Below, piece after piece: positions 22,431-36,300 of a stretch of 64,000 bases of DNA. A program made the translations under genes and the position numbers. The stretch is from Nymphaea colorata (taxonomy: Eukaryota > Streptophyta > Magnoliopsida > Nymphaeales > Nymphaeaceae): the NCBI RefSeq assembly GCF_008831285.2, contig NC_045150.1, positions 1,068,001 to 1,132,000 on the forward strand, read 5' to 3'. The notes beneath the pieces are model-generated. The model was not told where the DNA came from. It made no database searches and was given only the letters and a program-made list of their open reading frames with translations. Numbering within the stretch: position 1 is the first letter of the stretch; each line of letters starts with the position of its first letter.

Positions 22431-25400
22431 ATGGATGTTACGAGAGCCTTCTCCGGAGCTGCGTCGTCTGCCTTCTTTATCTCTCCTTCGACTTTTACCA
22501 GCAGACGACGAGGCTCCTCGGGAATGATATCCCCTCCTTTTTCTTCTTCCGCTTCCTCGCCACCATCGTCGACGTCTTCTCGTTCCGCCGAGAAACTTGG
22601 ACCTATCCGTGCCGCGACGCCATCGGCTGCCATTTCTCTCCAGGAGGAAGGGGGGAAGAGGGTCGGAGGAGTGAGTGGAGATTCCTTCATTCGTCCCCAC
22701 TTGAGGAGGTTGTCCCCTTATCAGCCCATACTTCCTTTCGAGGTACTTTTAGCGTGTCTCCGCTTTAGTTTCTTGCTTTCATCTCACGCTTCAATTAGCA
22801 GAAATCCCAAGAATCATTATTGTTGCTGTTTTAACCTCACAGTAATGGCGAACACGTCCTCATTTTTTTTTTTCGTAAACAGCTCTAAATCACACATTAT
22901 TTGCTATTACTTGGACTTGAATAGAACAAACTGGGCGATAGATACCGTTACAGAAACATGCACAAAAAATTCTTCCAATTCTCCTTTTCAAAATTCCATC
23001 TAAATTTCAAATTTGAGTATATTTTTTGTAATTTGAAGTTATTTTGTGAAGTCCAGGGTTTTGATTATTCTCACACAATGAGAACCCGAAACATGGGCGT
23101 TTATTAGCAATGTCAGATGATCATTCATTCTGAAATACGAGCTGCTAAGCTAGATAATTAGTCATCATGATAACTAGCCCTTGGAAGCTTTGTTTACTTT
23201 TTTCATTTTAAGTAGCATCTCCTTCTTCCTCTCCCGTCAAGGGTACTGGTCAGTTATTGGTTTGGTAGATGTATACTCAAAATAAAACATGCTATGAGAA
23301 GAATCTAAACGTTCTTCCTCAGTTTACATCGCTAGAGACATCGGATCATGTCAAGAAATCTTCTTTCTCATGAGAAAAAACTTGTCTTCGAACATGGAAA
23401 AGATGCCTAATGTACTGGTGGCGAGTGACCAATCTTCTTTCTATGAGAAAAAACGTGTCTTCGAACGTGGAAAAGATGCCTAATATACTGTGGCGAGTGA
23501 CCCTATTGGTTCATTGAGAGTATCCTTTTTGCGTTTCTTTTGGTGGAAATTGGCACATATGTTTAAATAACAGAAAATGACAATTTAGTATCACTAAGAA
23601 GTTTTAATTGAAATCATAGTAAAAGCTGGTACATATGTTTATATTAACGCTATCATTTTAATCTGAATGCAAATCAAAGGGTCCACAGAGACCAAGTTTT
23701 CTTCATATGCTCCTAAGTGCCTGGACCAATTTCAATTTGAGACATCAAAATATATGAGATTGTGCTTACTATATGGGTTCATTCTTTACCAGTTATTTGA
23801 CTTAGTCTTAAGTTAGACAGGAAAAAAATTTCAGCATCACATATGTTTCCACGTACGGCATTTAGAATTGTTCAATTCTGTTGTGTAGTAGTCTTACTTC
23901 AACCTAAATCTCATGTTAGTGCACAAGTATTCACTAGTCAATTCTTTTTTTTTTTCATGTTAATATTTTCTGTGCATTCAATATATAGGTGCTGTCATCC
24001 CGTCTTGGGAGGAAGCCAGAGGATATTACTAAGCTTGATGCAAATGAAAACCCCTATGGCCCACCTCCTGAGGTAATCAAAAGTTTCCTTTTTTCTTCTT
24101 ATCCTGCATCCTTGTATAGCAGATTGGAAATTTGCATTGGGTCACTGCAAAAAAGATGGATTCGTACAATACTTCCATGTATAAAAAATTCTTGTGGATT
24201 TTCTGTTCCATTATTTTTGGAAGTTGATAATGTTATGTAACCAAATTGTGATTAGGTGCTTCAAGCTTTGGCCACACTGAAGTTTCCATATATTTACCCT
24301 GATCCTGAGAGCCGTCGTTTATGTGCTGCACTTTCTGAAGATTCAGGCCTTGGTGCTGATTACATTCTTGCAGGCTGTGGTGCAGATGAGCTAATTGATT
24401 TAATCATGCGGTATAATGCAGCGCTGTGTTGAATCTTTTCACTTTCTCACAGAAAATGCTAGCAGCTCCCATCTTATCTTCTGATTTCTTCTTTCCCTTT
24501 TTCCATCATATCCAATAAGGCAGTTGTGTTCTTGATCCTGGTGACAAAATTGTAGACTGCCCTCCAACTTTTACCATGTATGAATTTGATGCTGCAGTTA
24601 ATGGGGCACTTGTGATAAAGGGTAAGACAACGATCTTCCGTGTTTGAGTTCTCTATTATGTGCTCTTGATCAAGATCAACTTTCTGGTATCGTTAAACTA
24701 GATATTTCTGCAAATTGTTTGGAACCTTATCATCACGCAGCACTTTGTTTCTCAAATTCTCTGTGATAGTCCCTGATTTGATCTATTTCTTCCTTTTATG
24801 GAAGGTGAATCCGATTTTTCTGCTCTTCTGATTTGCTTGGCTTGCATCTTGTGACCCCCATCCAGTACCAAGAAAACCAGATTTTAGCCTGGACATTCCT
24901 GGCATTATCGATGTTGTGGAGCAGGAGAAACCCAAATGCATATTCCTAACTTCACCAAACAATCCTGATGGCAGGTGATTTTTTCAAATTTTCACTTCCA
25001 TATGCTTTTCCATGGGCTGGAAAATATATGTTGCGTAAATTACACCTTTAAGTAGTGCTGCTGTTACTTCTTTCCAAGTGCACATGTGCTTTAATTGTAC
25101 CACTGAAAATTACGGTTTTCACTCATTGTTGGGGTTAACAGTGTGACACTGACAATGCTTTCTTTCTCTCTGTCTCTCTCTCTCCCCCCCCCCCCCCCCC
25201 CCCCCCCCTCTCTCTCTCTTTCTCTATGCAGTATCATCAATGATGAAGACCTCATGCACATCCTCGGGCTGCCTATACTGGTTGTGTTGGATGAGGCATA
25301 TGTGGAGTTCTCTGGGATGGAATCAAGAATGGCATGGGTAAAAGAATACGAAAATTTAATTGTACTTCGTACATTTAGCAAAAGAGCTGGTAAATGAGAA

Positions 25401-26816
25401 GTTATAATTACCTATTATTTCTGAATACCTAATATTTTTTGGCTGCTACAGTAGATTCATTTCAGGATTTGAAGTTGAAATTTGAATGCTCAACTTTTTT
25501 GTGGGTATGATTGGCAACATTGATTTTTTGGATTTGGCTTCCTTTATGCTGTAGTAGCACTTTCTTAAACTTAATGTGGGTTGACTTTATGGAGGCTCAA
25601 TCGTTGCATCTGTTGTCCTCCTGTTCTTGTAATAATATATGATTCTACAGTTTCTGTGCTATAATTTCTGTATATCATTGTGCTGGTATCAAATCCATTC
25701 ACATGAGTGCAGGTGAGCAAGAGAGTGTGTGTGTGTGTATATATGTATATAACAATATGTACTAAAAACTACCAATTCTGATAATCCTAACTTGTATCTC
25801 TATCTCTCTCTTCTTTTTTACTATACGAAATCTAGTTTGAGGAGGGTGTAAATCTAATCCGTATGTGGAAAAATCAAGATAAAACTTGACATTATGGTCA
25901 AGAATATTGGAAAAATTAGAATCTGAAAAAAAATCTATTGATGAACCAGAAAAAAAAAAGCTTGAAAGAAGCTTACATTCAAGTGCGACAACAGTCCCTT
26001 ATTTATAATAGAAAGCATAAAGAGATGAGAGAGGAAGCTAGCTGTTGGCCTAGCTCCAACAGCTCTAAATGGAGCTGTTGGAATCGCCTATGGCTAGCAG
26101 ACTGGTCTTTGACCAGTCAATCCAAAAATAGCAAATTAAAAATAATAAAAACATAAAAGAAAAAAGTTTCAAAAATATGTCAAGAAACATGTACAAAAAA
26201 AGTATATACATATACAAGATTATATAGCTGTATTAGAGATATGATACTGCTATCTAACACGCGCACCACACCCCACTATGTTGCGTGGACAAGTAAAAAA
26301 AGATTGTCGGTGCCTAGCTGTGTCAGACATCAACACTGACACTTGCCAACACTTCTAAAATACTCCATTTTAGTATCCAGCAGGCGTCTCTTGTTTCCTT
26401 CTTCTCTTTTCTTTACTCCCTTCCTGGCACTTCTCCTTTTCTTTTCCTCTCCTTTTTCCCCCTCTTTTTTTTTAACTCAACTCACTTTTTCTGTCTTTCT
26501 CTCTCCCCAGCTCTCTCTCGTCATTTAAAAAGGATGACAAAGGGTTTATTGTCCATTTGAAAAGGACAACAGGGGTTCTGCTCTCTCTCCCTCACCCTCT
26601 CTTTGCACCGCAAGGATGATAGGAGTTTATCATGCTTTAAACGAAGATGGCCAGGGGTCACCATTTTAAAACATTTATTTGACTTTACTTTATCTAATCA
26701 AACTTCTAATTAGACTAAACCTATGTCACATAAGTACAGGTACGGGTGCCGGTATGACTATCGGTGCTGGTACGGGCATGGACCATTTTCAAAAAACTTT
26801 GGTGCGGGGGTACGAC

Positions 26817-26860
<44 letters not shown>

Positions 26861-29800
26861 AATTACAAATAATAATATCATATCCATAAATCATGATCCA
26901 AAATTTATAGATACTATCATACTACTAAACAAAGTATGGAAGTAATTAACATACAAAATATATCAACTTTCTCGATTCTCTTTAGTCGCATCATCAAGAC
27001 TAGAAGGAACAACAGGTTTTGTAAGGTCCATATTAAGAGCATGCAAATTATGTTCCCCTTCAAGTTCCACGTCAATGTCCTCTGAATTAACATCCTAATA
27101 CTTGGATGATCCTAAACTACAACTTGCAACAAAATGACAATATGATTTAACTTTTAGTCAATATTAACATTAAACAACCAATATAATATACATATGTATA
27201 CATATCATAGATAAAAAATAAAGAAATACCTGTAATCATCTGAAGTACGTGAAAGTAAGCGTAGGTTGGAGTGGACATAAACTAAATCTTCTGCTCGCTT
27301 ACTAGTTAGCTTATTTCTCTTGATGTTGTGAATTTGAGAATAAGTGCTCCAGTTTCTTTAAGAGGTTGCAGGTTGAGATAACAACTTCAACGCAAGTTGT
27401 TGGAGATTTGGTGTTGATGCTCTAAACATAACCACCAATTAACAGGATCTTCTTCATCTTTTGCCATTGGAACTTGTAATGAATCACTTCTTCCACCAGC
27501 GAAACTCGCAAACTCATTATTTATTATCTTCAACCGATGAGAATAAGAAAATAGTCTTTCCAAACATATCTCCCTATTGTTTGATATTTCTGGATCTCGA
27601 TTAGGAGGAACACGACCAGTACCTCCTGCCAACCATGTTTGTTTGTCCATAATATTTGGGATTTAAGGAGTGTACCATTCAATGCAAAGAGTTATTGCTT
27701 CTATTCTATCTTAGTAAAATTTTATGAACATGATCGAAAAACTCAAAATCATCAACTGCAACATTCTTCTTCTCATGTCTAAAAATGATGTTTTGAATTT
27801 TTTCAATCATGTTATCCCACATATCATAAACTCTATGATGCATGGGCCTTTCTTTATCAACTTCTCTCAACATCTACCAAATAGGCTTTGTAAACGGCAG
27901 AAAATATGTAATCTTATCCCACCATTCATCATCTAAAATACATTTTTTAGTTTCTTGAGCCTTCACCAATGTCATCACTCCGATAAAACTCCCAATCATT
28001 GTTAGTCACCATAAGTGTTAATGCATGTTTCACCTGCTTTATTCTTTCCATCATTACAATAATGGATGCAAAACGAGTCTTTGCTACCTTCAACGATTTC
28101 AAATCAGAATGCCTATTAAATATAGCAAGAGCATTGTGGTGGTTTACAACAAATTTTTTAATGTTTCTAACATATGCTCAAACTCCTCAATCCATGAACA
28201 CAATTTAAGAGTGTTTGTATCTTCTTTTGATGGGTTGCAAACACTTTTAAGTGCTAGATTTATATTGTGTGCCACACATGGAGTCCAGAATATGTGACTA
28301 TACTTGGGATCACTTCCCAAATTCAACCCTGCTCGTTGGCAATCTGAAGCATTATCAGTAATAATTTGCACAACATTGTCTTCACCCATTTCTTCGATGA
28401 CTTCTATAAATAGCCCTTTTAAATAGTCAATATCTTTATACTCCCCAGATGCATCAAGCGAATAAGCAATAAAATTTATCAGTGGCCGTCTTTGTATATC
28501 AGTCCACCCGTCAAAAACAATAGAAACTCCATATCGTGTCCATGATTTTTTTTTTTTAATAATTTTTCGATGTTTGCCTTCTCTTCTTCAAGAATTACTA
28601 TTCTCAACTTCTTTGAACTCGGGGGTACATAACCAACCAAACTGCTATTAGCCAAACCTATAACAACATCTTTCCAATAAGGACTTCTGGTTACATTAAA
28701 AGGGAGTGAACTTGCAAAAAAGAACCTTCCAATCCTTCTATTCATCTTTGCCCTTCCCATATTCCCATATTTTTGAATGCTTGTGCTAATGTTTTGGTAA
28801 GTTCAGTGGCAATGTTTATTTTTCTTTTCTTTGAAGCATCTTCACCTTTTTCAATAACATAAAGAGGAACAAATAGTTCACTTGACTTGGCTGAAGATTT
28901 TTCGTCTTAGCTGCGTCTTGTTCTTTTTTCAATTGCTTCATCGATTCTTTGCTAATTTCTTCACAGTCTAATTTTGTGGCCTTTGATATGCAATAAATGT
29001 GCCTTGCAACACGTATAAGAGCCAATAAAATGTTTATGACAGAATTTGCAAGAAAAAATTATATTCCCACCACCACCACTAGCTTTTCCTAATTCATTCA
29101 CATAGTACCAAAGAGGCTGAGCTGAATCCATTTCTACTGCAGCAGCAGTATTAACACTACTACTGCTGCTTGCCATATTTCCACTTCCACTTGTAGGCAT
29201 CGCTCCTTTTCCTTTATCAACCATTACAACTTATGTCTGAAAAGCAAAAGACTATAAGTCTATAACTGATAAGGTGATAACTGAAAATATATATCAACAA
29301 TTCAAGCAGGTAAAAAAATAATCAGATGATATGCCAGAAAACAGTGCAACCACACATGGAAGAAAAACACAAAAAAACAGACGATCTACCAAACAGATGG
29401 AAATCGTGTTATTGGAAGAAAGAGCTCGCAGACCTTCGTCACTCTTGCTCATGACAAGCCACTTTGAACAAATTTCGATTGAGAAAATTGCAAAACGAAG
29501 AGCAGCTAGCTAAAAGGAGGAAGGGAAAAACTGGAAAAGTCAATCACAACAGGGTAAAAGGGGAGTAAGAAAAATGATAACGAAGAGGAAACAAGATATC
29601 TCCAAACATCATTTTCCTTTATTAACACAACAACAACCCCAAAATATACATTCTTATGCATTAACAGAAGAACGGAAGAACATAGCTCGATCAACCGGTC
29701 AAGAATGACTAGAAAGGCACATATGAGAAAATAGAAGAACAAAAACGAAGAAAGGAGCTCGATCTTCACAAAACAAACGAAAGATCCTTCAGATGAAACC

Positions 29801-30347
29801 AATCACTGCATCGAAAAACCCTAAAAACCAAGCAAAACCAAAAGAACGAGCTCGCCGAAGAGGAAGAAGCAGAACTGTCGAGGTGAATCGCCATTTGCCG
29901 CTTGTTGTTCTCTGCTCGCCGATCGCCACTCGCTGTTCGCCTCCCGTCGTCGGTCTCTATCGGTGAAGACAAAGTGAAGAAGAACTGTCAAGATTTTGAT
30001 GGGTTTCGATATTTTTAACGTGAAAAATGTAAAAAACGTTAAAATGTAAAACACTTTAAAAACCAAAAGCGGACAATTTTGGACTCGGTCAACTTTGACC
30101 GAGTCCGAAAATGGTCAGATTCGACCTTGGGTACGTTGACCATACCCGGTACGGTCAACGGCATACCCGAGCTGCACCTGATGCGGCACCCGTACCGGTA
30201 CGATACTGGTACGGTGCGGTACCCGTGTTACATAGGACTAAACTTTAAAGTAACCTTAATATAAAAAAATCTTTACAAACGGAGGTTTTGGGGTGGGGGG
30301 TTGAATGAGAAGAGAGATAAGAGATAGAAGTCAGGTTGAAAGGATCT

Positions 30348-30391
<44 letters not shown>

Positions 30392-33300
30392 TTATGAAAT
30401 ATGTGGGCTGAGAAAATATGAAGACTATGTGAATTAATTAGGAGTTGGCTGTGTATCTTGATCGATGGCTCACAAGATGCTATATGTGGAGAACTTAGAC
30501 TTAGACTTTGAAAAACCAACTTTATGCGTTACATACTATGAAGTTATGAACCAATGTTATCACTGGCGTAGCGTATCGCGTATTGGTTGGGCCGACCTAT
30601 ACGCCGTATCGTAACTTATCGTAAAATTAATTTTTTATTTTTAAAAAAATATTAAAAAATCATAAAAAATTCCAAAAAATCATAAAAATTCCAAAAAAAA
30701 TCTGAAAAAACAAGTAAAAATCAGAAAAAAATCAAGAAAAATGTATTTAAAGGAACATTCATCATTCATGTATACGATTATGAAGTATGAAGTATGAACT
30801 ATGACAATATGAACTATGAAGTATGAACTATGAACAACACATTCCAAAATAAGAAATCAGACATTCAAAATAACATAATAAGCAGCTGAAGAGAATTCGA
30901 TTACATCACAATTCATAAGTTCAAAAGTGAAAACATATAGTTATCAATCATGATTGATTCAAGTTTCAACAACAATCCTCGTCAGTCGTCATTTTCATCA
31001 TCATCTTCGTGATCATCTTCATTTTCTTCATTAAGTGCTTCTATCCCCTTTGTTGGAAATGGAATGTCACCAACATTCCATTGCTCTCTACCCTCTCCTT
31101 CTTCAATAATCTCTGCTACTCCTTCAAGGTTCAAAAAATCAGGATCGTCCTCAATGTCATCAAGTATTACAGATTGTTCTTCTTCAAGCTTCTTTCTCCA
31201 AGCTTCCCACCGTCCCGAGACTCCCCACAACAAGAAATAAAGCTTCTTCATAGGCAAATCTTGATGCAAATGGAGAAAATCTCTCCCTCCCACGTCTCTT
31301 GCAGTGTTTAGAAACAATAGAAGAGAGAGAGAGGAGCGTAGGTTTTAAAAAAAGATGCAAAAAAGGGGCCGTCGGGCCTCTTTTTCATTTTTACCCCGTA
31401 TCGTACGATACGGGCGATATGCGTGTAATACGCACGCGTATCGTGCGTATAACATGTATCGTATCGTTTTTGTTCATACGGACGATACGTATCGTACGAT
31501 ACGCTTCCGTATCGTACGATACAGATAACATTGCTATGAACAATTAAAGGTTGACTCACACAAACACATTATATGCGCAAATACAACATAAATGTACACA
31601 TTTTATGAAAAACATGAGCCATATTAAGTTATTAACCATCCACTATTAAAAGATGCAACTACAGTGTATCCCTTGCACACTTGAGTCACGTGTGGCAGCC
31701 CATTCGGAGCACCTATTTAGCGTAGTACCAATCCATACGTCATTCTATGATCACATATAAATGTTTTATGTTCTTGAAGTAGTCTTCAGGGAGAAAATTT
31801 ACAAGGAGAAGAAAAATATTTTTATTTGGTGGTCACATCAGGATGTCCAATGGAAGCTAAAAAAATCAGGGTGATTCAGTGATGCTCTATTATCATTTTG
31901 ATGAACTTTAAAGAGAGAATTTTTCTGGATAAGAATCGGTTTTGGACTTTGTTTGAGGATATGCTTTTGTCTCTACTTCTCTGTTAAAAATTTTCTGTTG
32001 TTATTTTCTAAGTGGATGGGTTGTACCTCAGACAAGAAAGACTGTGAATGCATTTCCTGTTCTTACCTTTTCAGATTTAATAATGTAAATGACTTTAGCA
32101 CAACATCACGAGCTATAGCTTACTGCTTATTTCCTGGTTTTGATATATTGTCATATTATCAATGTTGTACTAGGAATCAAAGTGCTGTTCTAGATCGAGC
32201 TAGGGATCCTGGTATCGATGGGTGATATCACAGAGACCTTGGAGAAAGGATGCATGAAACTATCACAAAGAACCATATCCCAGTTGGTTGCTGCTTTCTC
32301 CAAGGAGCACTTAAATGGATAACCAATGACACGGAATAAGTGGCCAGTGGCCAACTTCTTCACTTAGTGAGAAACTCAGTATTGTTTCCATTATCTAGAC
32401 ACATAATGTATTAAACTATGTCACATGGGTGCGGGGCTACGGGTACGGACACGGCAATTTTCAAATTTTTTGGATACACGGATACAACAAATTTTATATT
32501 CTAAAAAATGATAAAATGAAAAAAAAAACATTAAATTAATAGTTCACTCTTACAATCTCAATGTCATAAGAAAGTCTCAAACAAAAACATTGTTCGTCAC
32601 AAAACATTGTTTATCATCATTCTATTCATTGTCAATGCCCAAATCGTTCTCCTCTTCTTTCACAATAGAAGATGTTCATGGAATAGAAGGTTCTTCGAAT
32701 CTTGAATTAACAACTTCAAGTTCATTGTCTTCTTCTAAGTTAAAGTCCTCAACATTCATGCCCCAATTTTAGTTTCTCCTTCCCTACATGACAAAAGAAA
32801 TTTTAATTATTATGGTATTAGCGAGTAAGAAGAGAAACATCTAAAACAATAAAATATACATATTTACCTATATTCTTCTTTGTTTCGTGATAGAAGTCGA
32901 AGGTTAGAATCCACATAAACTAGATCTTCTGCATGTTTGCTTGTGAGATTATTTCGTTTTATAGTGTGGATTTGTGAATATATACTCCAGTTTATCTCAC
33001 AGCATGAAGATGTAGCAGGTTGAACTAGCAATCTGAAAGCAAGGTATTGAAGAGTAGGATAAGCATGTCCATGTTTAATCCACCAAGATATAGGTGGATA
33101 ATCATCTTTATCTACAGTTGCACATAGATCTTCTCCAATTCCTGTAGAAAACCTTGCAAATTCATCATGAGCTCCGCGATGTTGATGATAAAAGTCCTAT
33201 TTAGACATGCCAATATGTTTTATGATAATTCTGGATCCATATGTGGTGGGGTTCTTCCAATACTTTGTGCAGGCCACTTTTTTCCATAATATTTAGGATT

Positions 33301-36300
33301 CAATGAATGTGATATGCATTGAAGATGATTGCTACTTTTATCCCATCTTGCAATCAATATTTTATGCACATGATAAAAAAAATGCTGAATCTTCAAGTGC
33401 AATATTTTTTTTCTCATGCTTAAAAATGACCTCTTGGGTTTTTTCAATCATAGTGTCCCACATCTCATAAACACAATGCAACATTGAATTATCACAATCT
33501 CCCAAATAAGCTCTGTGAATGCAAGAAAATAAAGATTCTATCCCACCACTTGTCTTCAAGAATCAGTCTTTTGATTGCTTGAGCTTTGTCATCATCATCA
33601 GATAGAAATTCCAATCATCATCAGTCACCATACTGATCAATGCACTTTTAACCCTTTTTATCATTTTGACCATAACAATTAAAGATGCAAAACGTGTCTC
33701 TGCAACTCTTAACAATTTTAGATCAGAATGGTTGTTATAAATGGAAAGTGCATGTTGATGATTTACTATGAAATTTTTGATGTTCCTCACATCATTTTCT
33801 AATTCTTTAATCCATGAACATAATTCATAACCATGAGGATCTTTCTCTTTACTTGGTGGATTGCATATACTCTTTAGAGCCAAATTTAAGTTACGGACTG
33901 CACAAGGAGTCCAAAAGATATGAGAGTAATCATGTTCTATCGCAATTCCAGTTGCTCTGCATACATGTGCATTGTCCGTAATTATTTGAACAACCTTATC
34001 TTTCCCCACTTCTTCAATTATTTTCATGAACAATCCTTTCAAATACTCAACACTTTTGTATTCACCAGATGCATCTATTGCTTTCAAGAGAATTGGTCCA
34101 TTTGCTGAAGTTGCAATGAAATTAATAAGAGGGTGCCTTTGCAAATCTGTCCAGCCATCAAAAACAATAGAAACTCCGTGTTGCTCCCAAGTTAACTTTT
34201 GATACTCTAACGATTTGTTCACTTGAGTCTTTTGTTGTTCTAGTAGTACAATGAGAAGCCTTTCAGAACTAGGGGGAACATACCCAGACAAGTTATGATT
34301 TTCAATATATGAAACCAAATCTCTCCAATATGGACTTCTAGCTACATTAAATGGTGTGCAATTATCATAAAAAAATGTCGCCACTTTTAGATCTAATTCT
34401 CACCATCCTTATATACTAAATGACTCCTTAATTGATTTCTGGTTCTGAGTAACATCAACAACTTTTCTTTTTTTAAGACCGTCCTTAACATCATCATTTA
34501 AAATTGAAGCAATGTCAATATAACCGGATGATGTCGTGCCTTGAAAGATTAGAATCTGAAAATGTTGCTAAAGAAACATATAGTGTAAATAAGGGAATTT
34601 TTTTTTATATAGTGTAAGAGCTTGACATCGGGTGCATTTTTTGGTTTGGATCGGGTCTGACCCAGACCCGATCCAAACCATATCCACCCCATATCCCATA
34701 TTTGTACTCCCATGTCGGCATATCGACATGGGTACATGGGCTAAACCCACGTATCCGTGTGTCGTAGGTATTAAAGGACTGCAGATTCAATATCACAATT
34801 GTAATTCTTTCCATATAGTGTAATACCTGTCATTTTGCACATTTGATGGAAAGCTTCGCAGACTTCTCCTCTTAATATTTGGGATGCAACACTGAATTGT
34901 TGCTACTTTGGTAGCATGTTTGTAGAGGTGAAAGAAAGTTTAGCACTTCATCTGTTATGACACATATATTGAACTTGTAACAGGTCTAGCTGGACTTCGT
35001 GTGGGTTATGGGGCATTCCCTCTTTCTATTATTGAATACCTTCGACGTGCAAAACAACCATATAATGTTTCTGTGGCTGCTGAAGTGGCTGCTTGTGCAG
35101 CATTGAATAACCCTGGTTACTTAGAGGTGGGCTTTTATTAGTAATATGATCAAATATCTGCTATATAGAGTACAATAACTTAAAATATTCACATCTACTA
35201 TGGACTTTCTATACTGCAGAAGGTGAAACATGCACTAGTGGCAGAAAGAGAGCGACTGTATAACCTTCTATCTGAAGTGCCATTTTTGAAGCCCTATCCA
35301 AGCCATTCTAATTTCATTCTCTGTGAAGTGACTGGCGGAAGAGATCCCAAAAAACTCAAGGTACCATTTTGTTTTTGTTTTTTGTTTTTCTGAAGGGAGT
35401 GAACTTAAGAAAAACTAGTATATATTGTGTGTTTATTAGCTTTTCATTTGAAGCTCTTCCTGTTAAAAAATTCTTACATCCTTAGACTGCCTCATTTTCA
35501 TGATTAACTTGTTGCTTCACCATGGATAACTGTCTGTATGAACTATGAACTGCATAACTTGGATTTCCTTATTAAGTACATCATTCACTTTTTTTCTGTA
35601 TCACTGACGAGAACTACCAGTTTGAAGGTTTTAATTTGGTTATATTGGTTAGTTTTTGTGCATACATACTTTTACTGTTTCCTAATTAACTGAACTTACT
35701 AAATAGATGTTTACTTTTAACCTATTAAAAAGCTATGTAAGATGGGTATGTGATAATATATATATATATATATAGGTCAGGGATAAAAACCTGACCCATT
35801 GATTTTTTTGTTCAAAAAATTAATTGAAATACAATATAAACATCTTATTATATTTATAAAAACTATTTTGATATAAAACATGCTTTGATTTGAGTTGTTT
35901 TAATGAAAAGTGTTGATTTTTTTATTATCATGCCATGGGGGCCATTAAAGTCTAACAAATGATGAACTTAGTATATTGCATCAAGCATTCTTAAGATCTT
36001 ATCAATAAGGTTATGTTAGAATATGTTGTTGTGGGAACCGGGTCCATATCTGGACCCGGTTCTAGGGGGCGCGGGTACCGAGGCGGGCTCGGTACCCTAG
36101 GCGGCTTCTCCTCTCTCCCTCTATATATTGTCACTTATGTGTAAGTGTTGTATTAAGTGGAATAACATTTTCTCTCTCCTAGGGTTGCGGTTGTGCACCT
36201 AGGTTAGAGCTTCTCCGTGGTTTTTCACCTCTCTTTGAGGTTTTCCACGTATATTGTGTGTTCCTTCTCTTTCTCTCCATCTTGGTGTGTGTTTCTACAT

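Noticed and set aside
22290-22700. Minus-strand frames of 98 and 136 codons opposite HISN6 exon 1
   Set aside because: Arg/Ser/Glu-rich complement of the transit-peptide coding region; no known domain.
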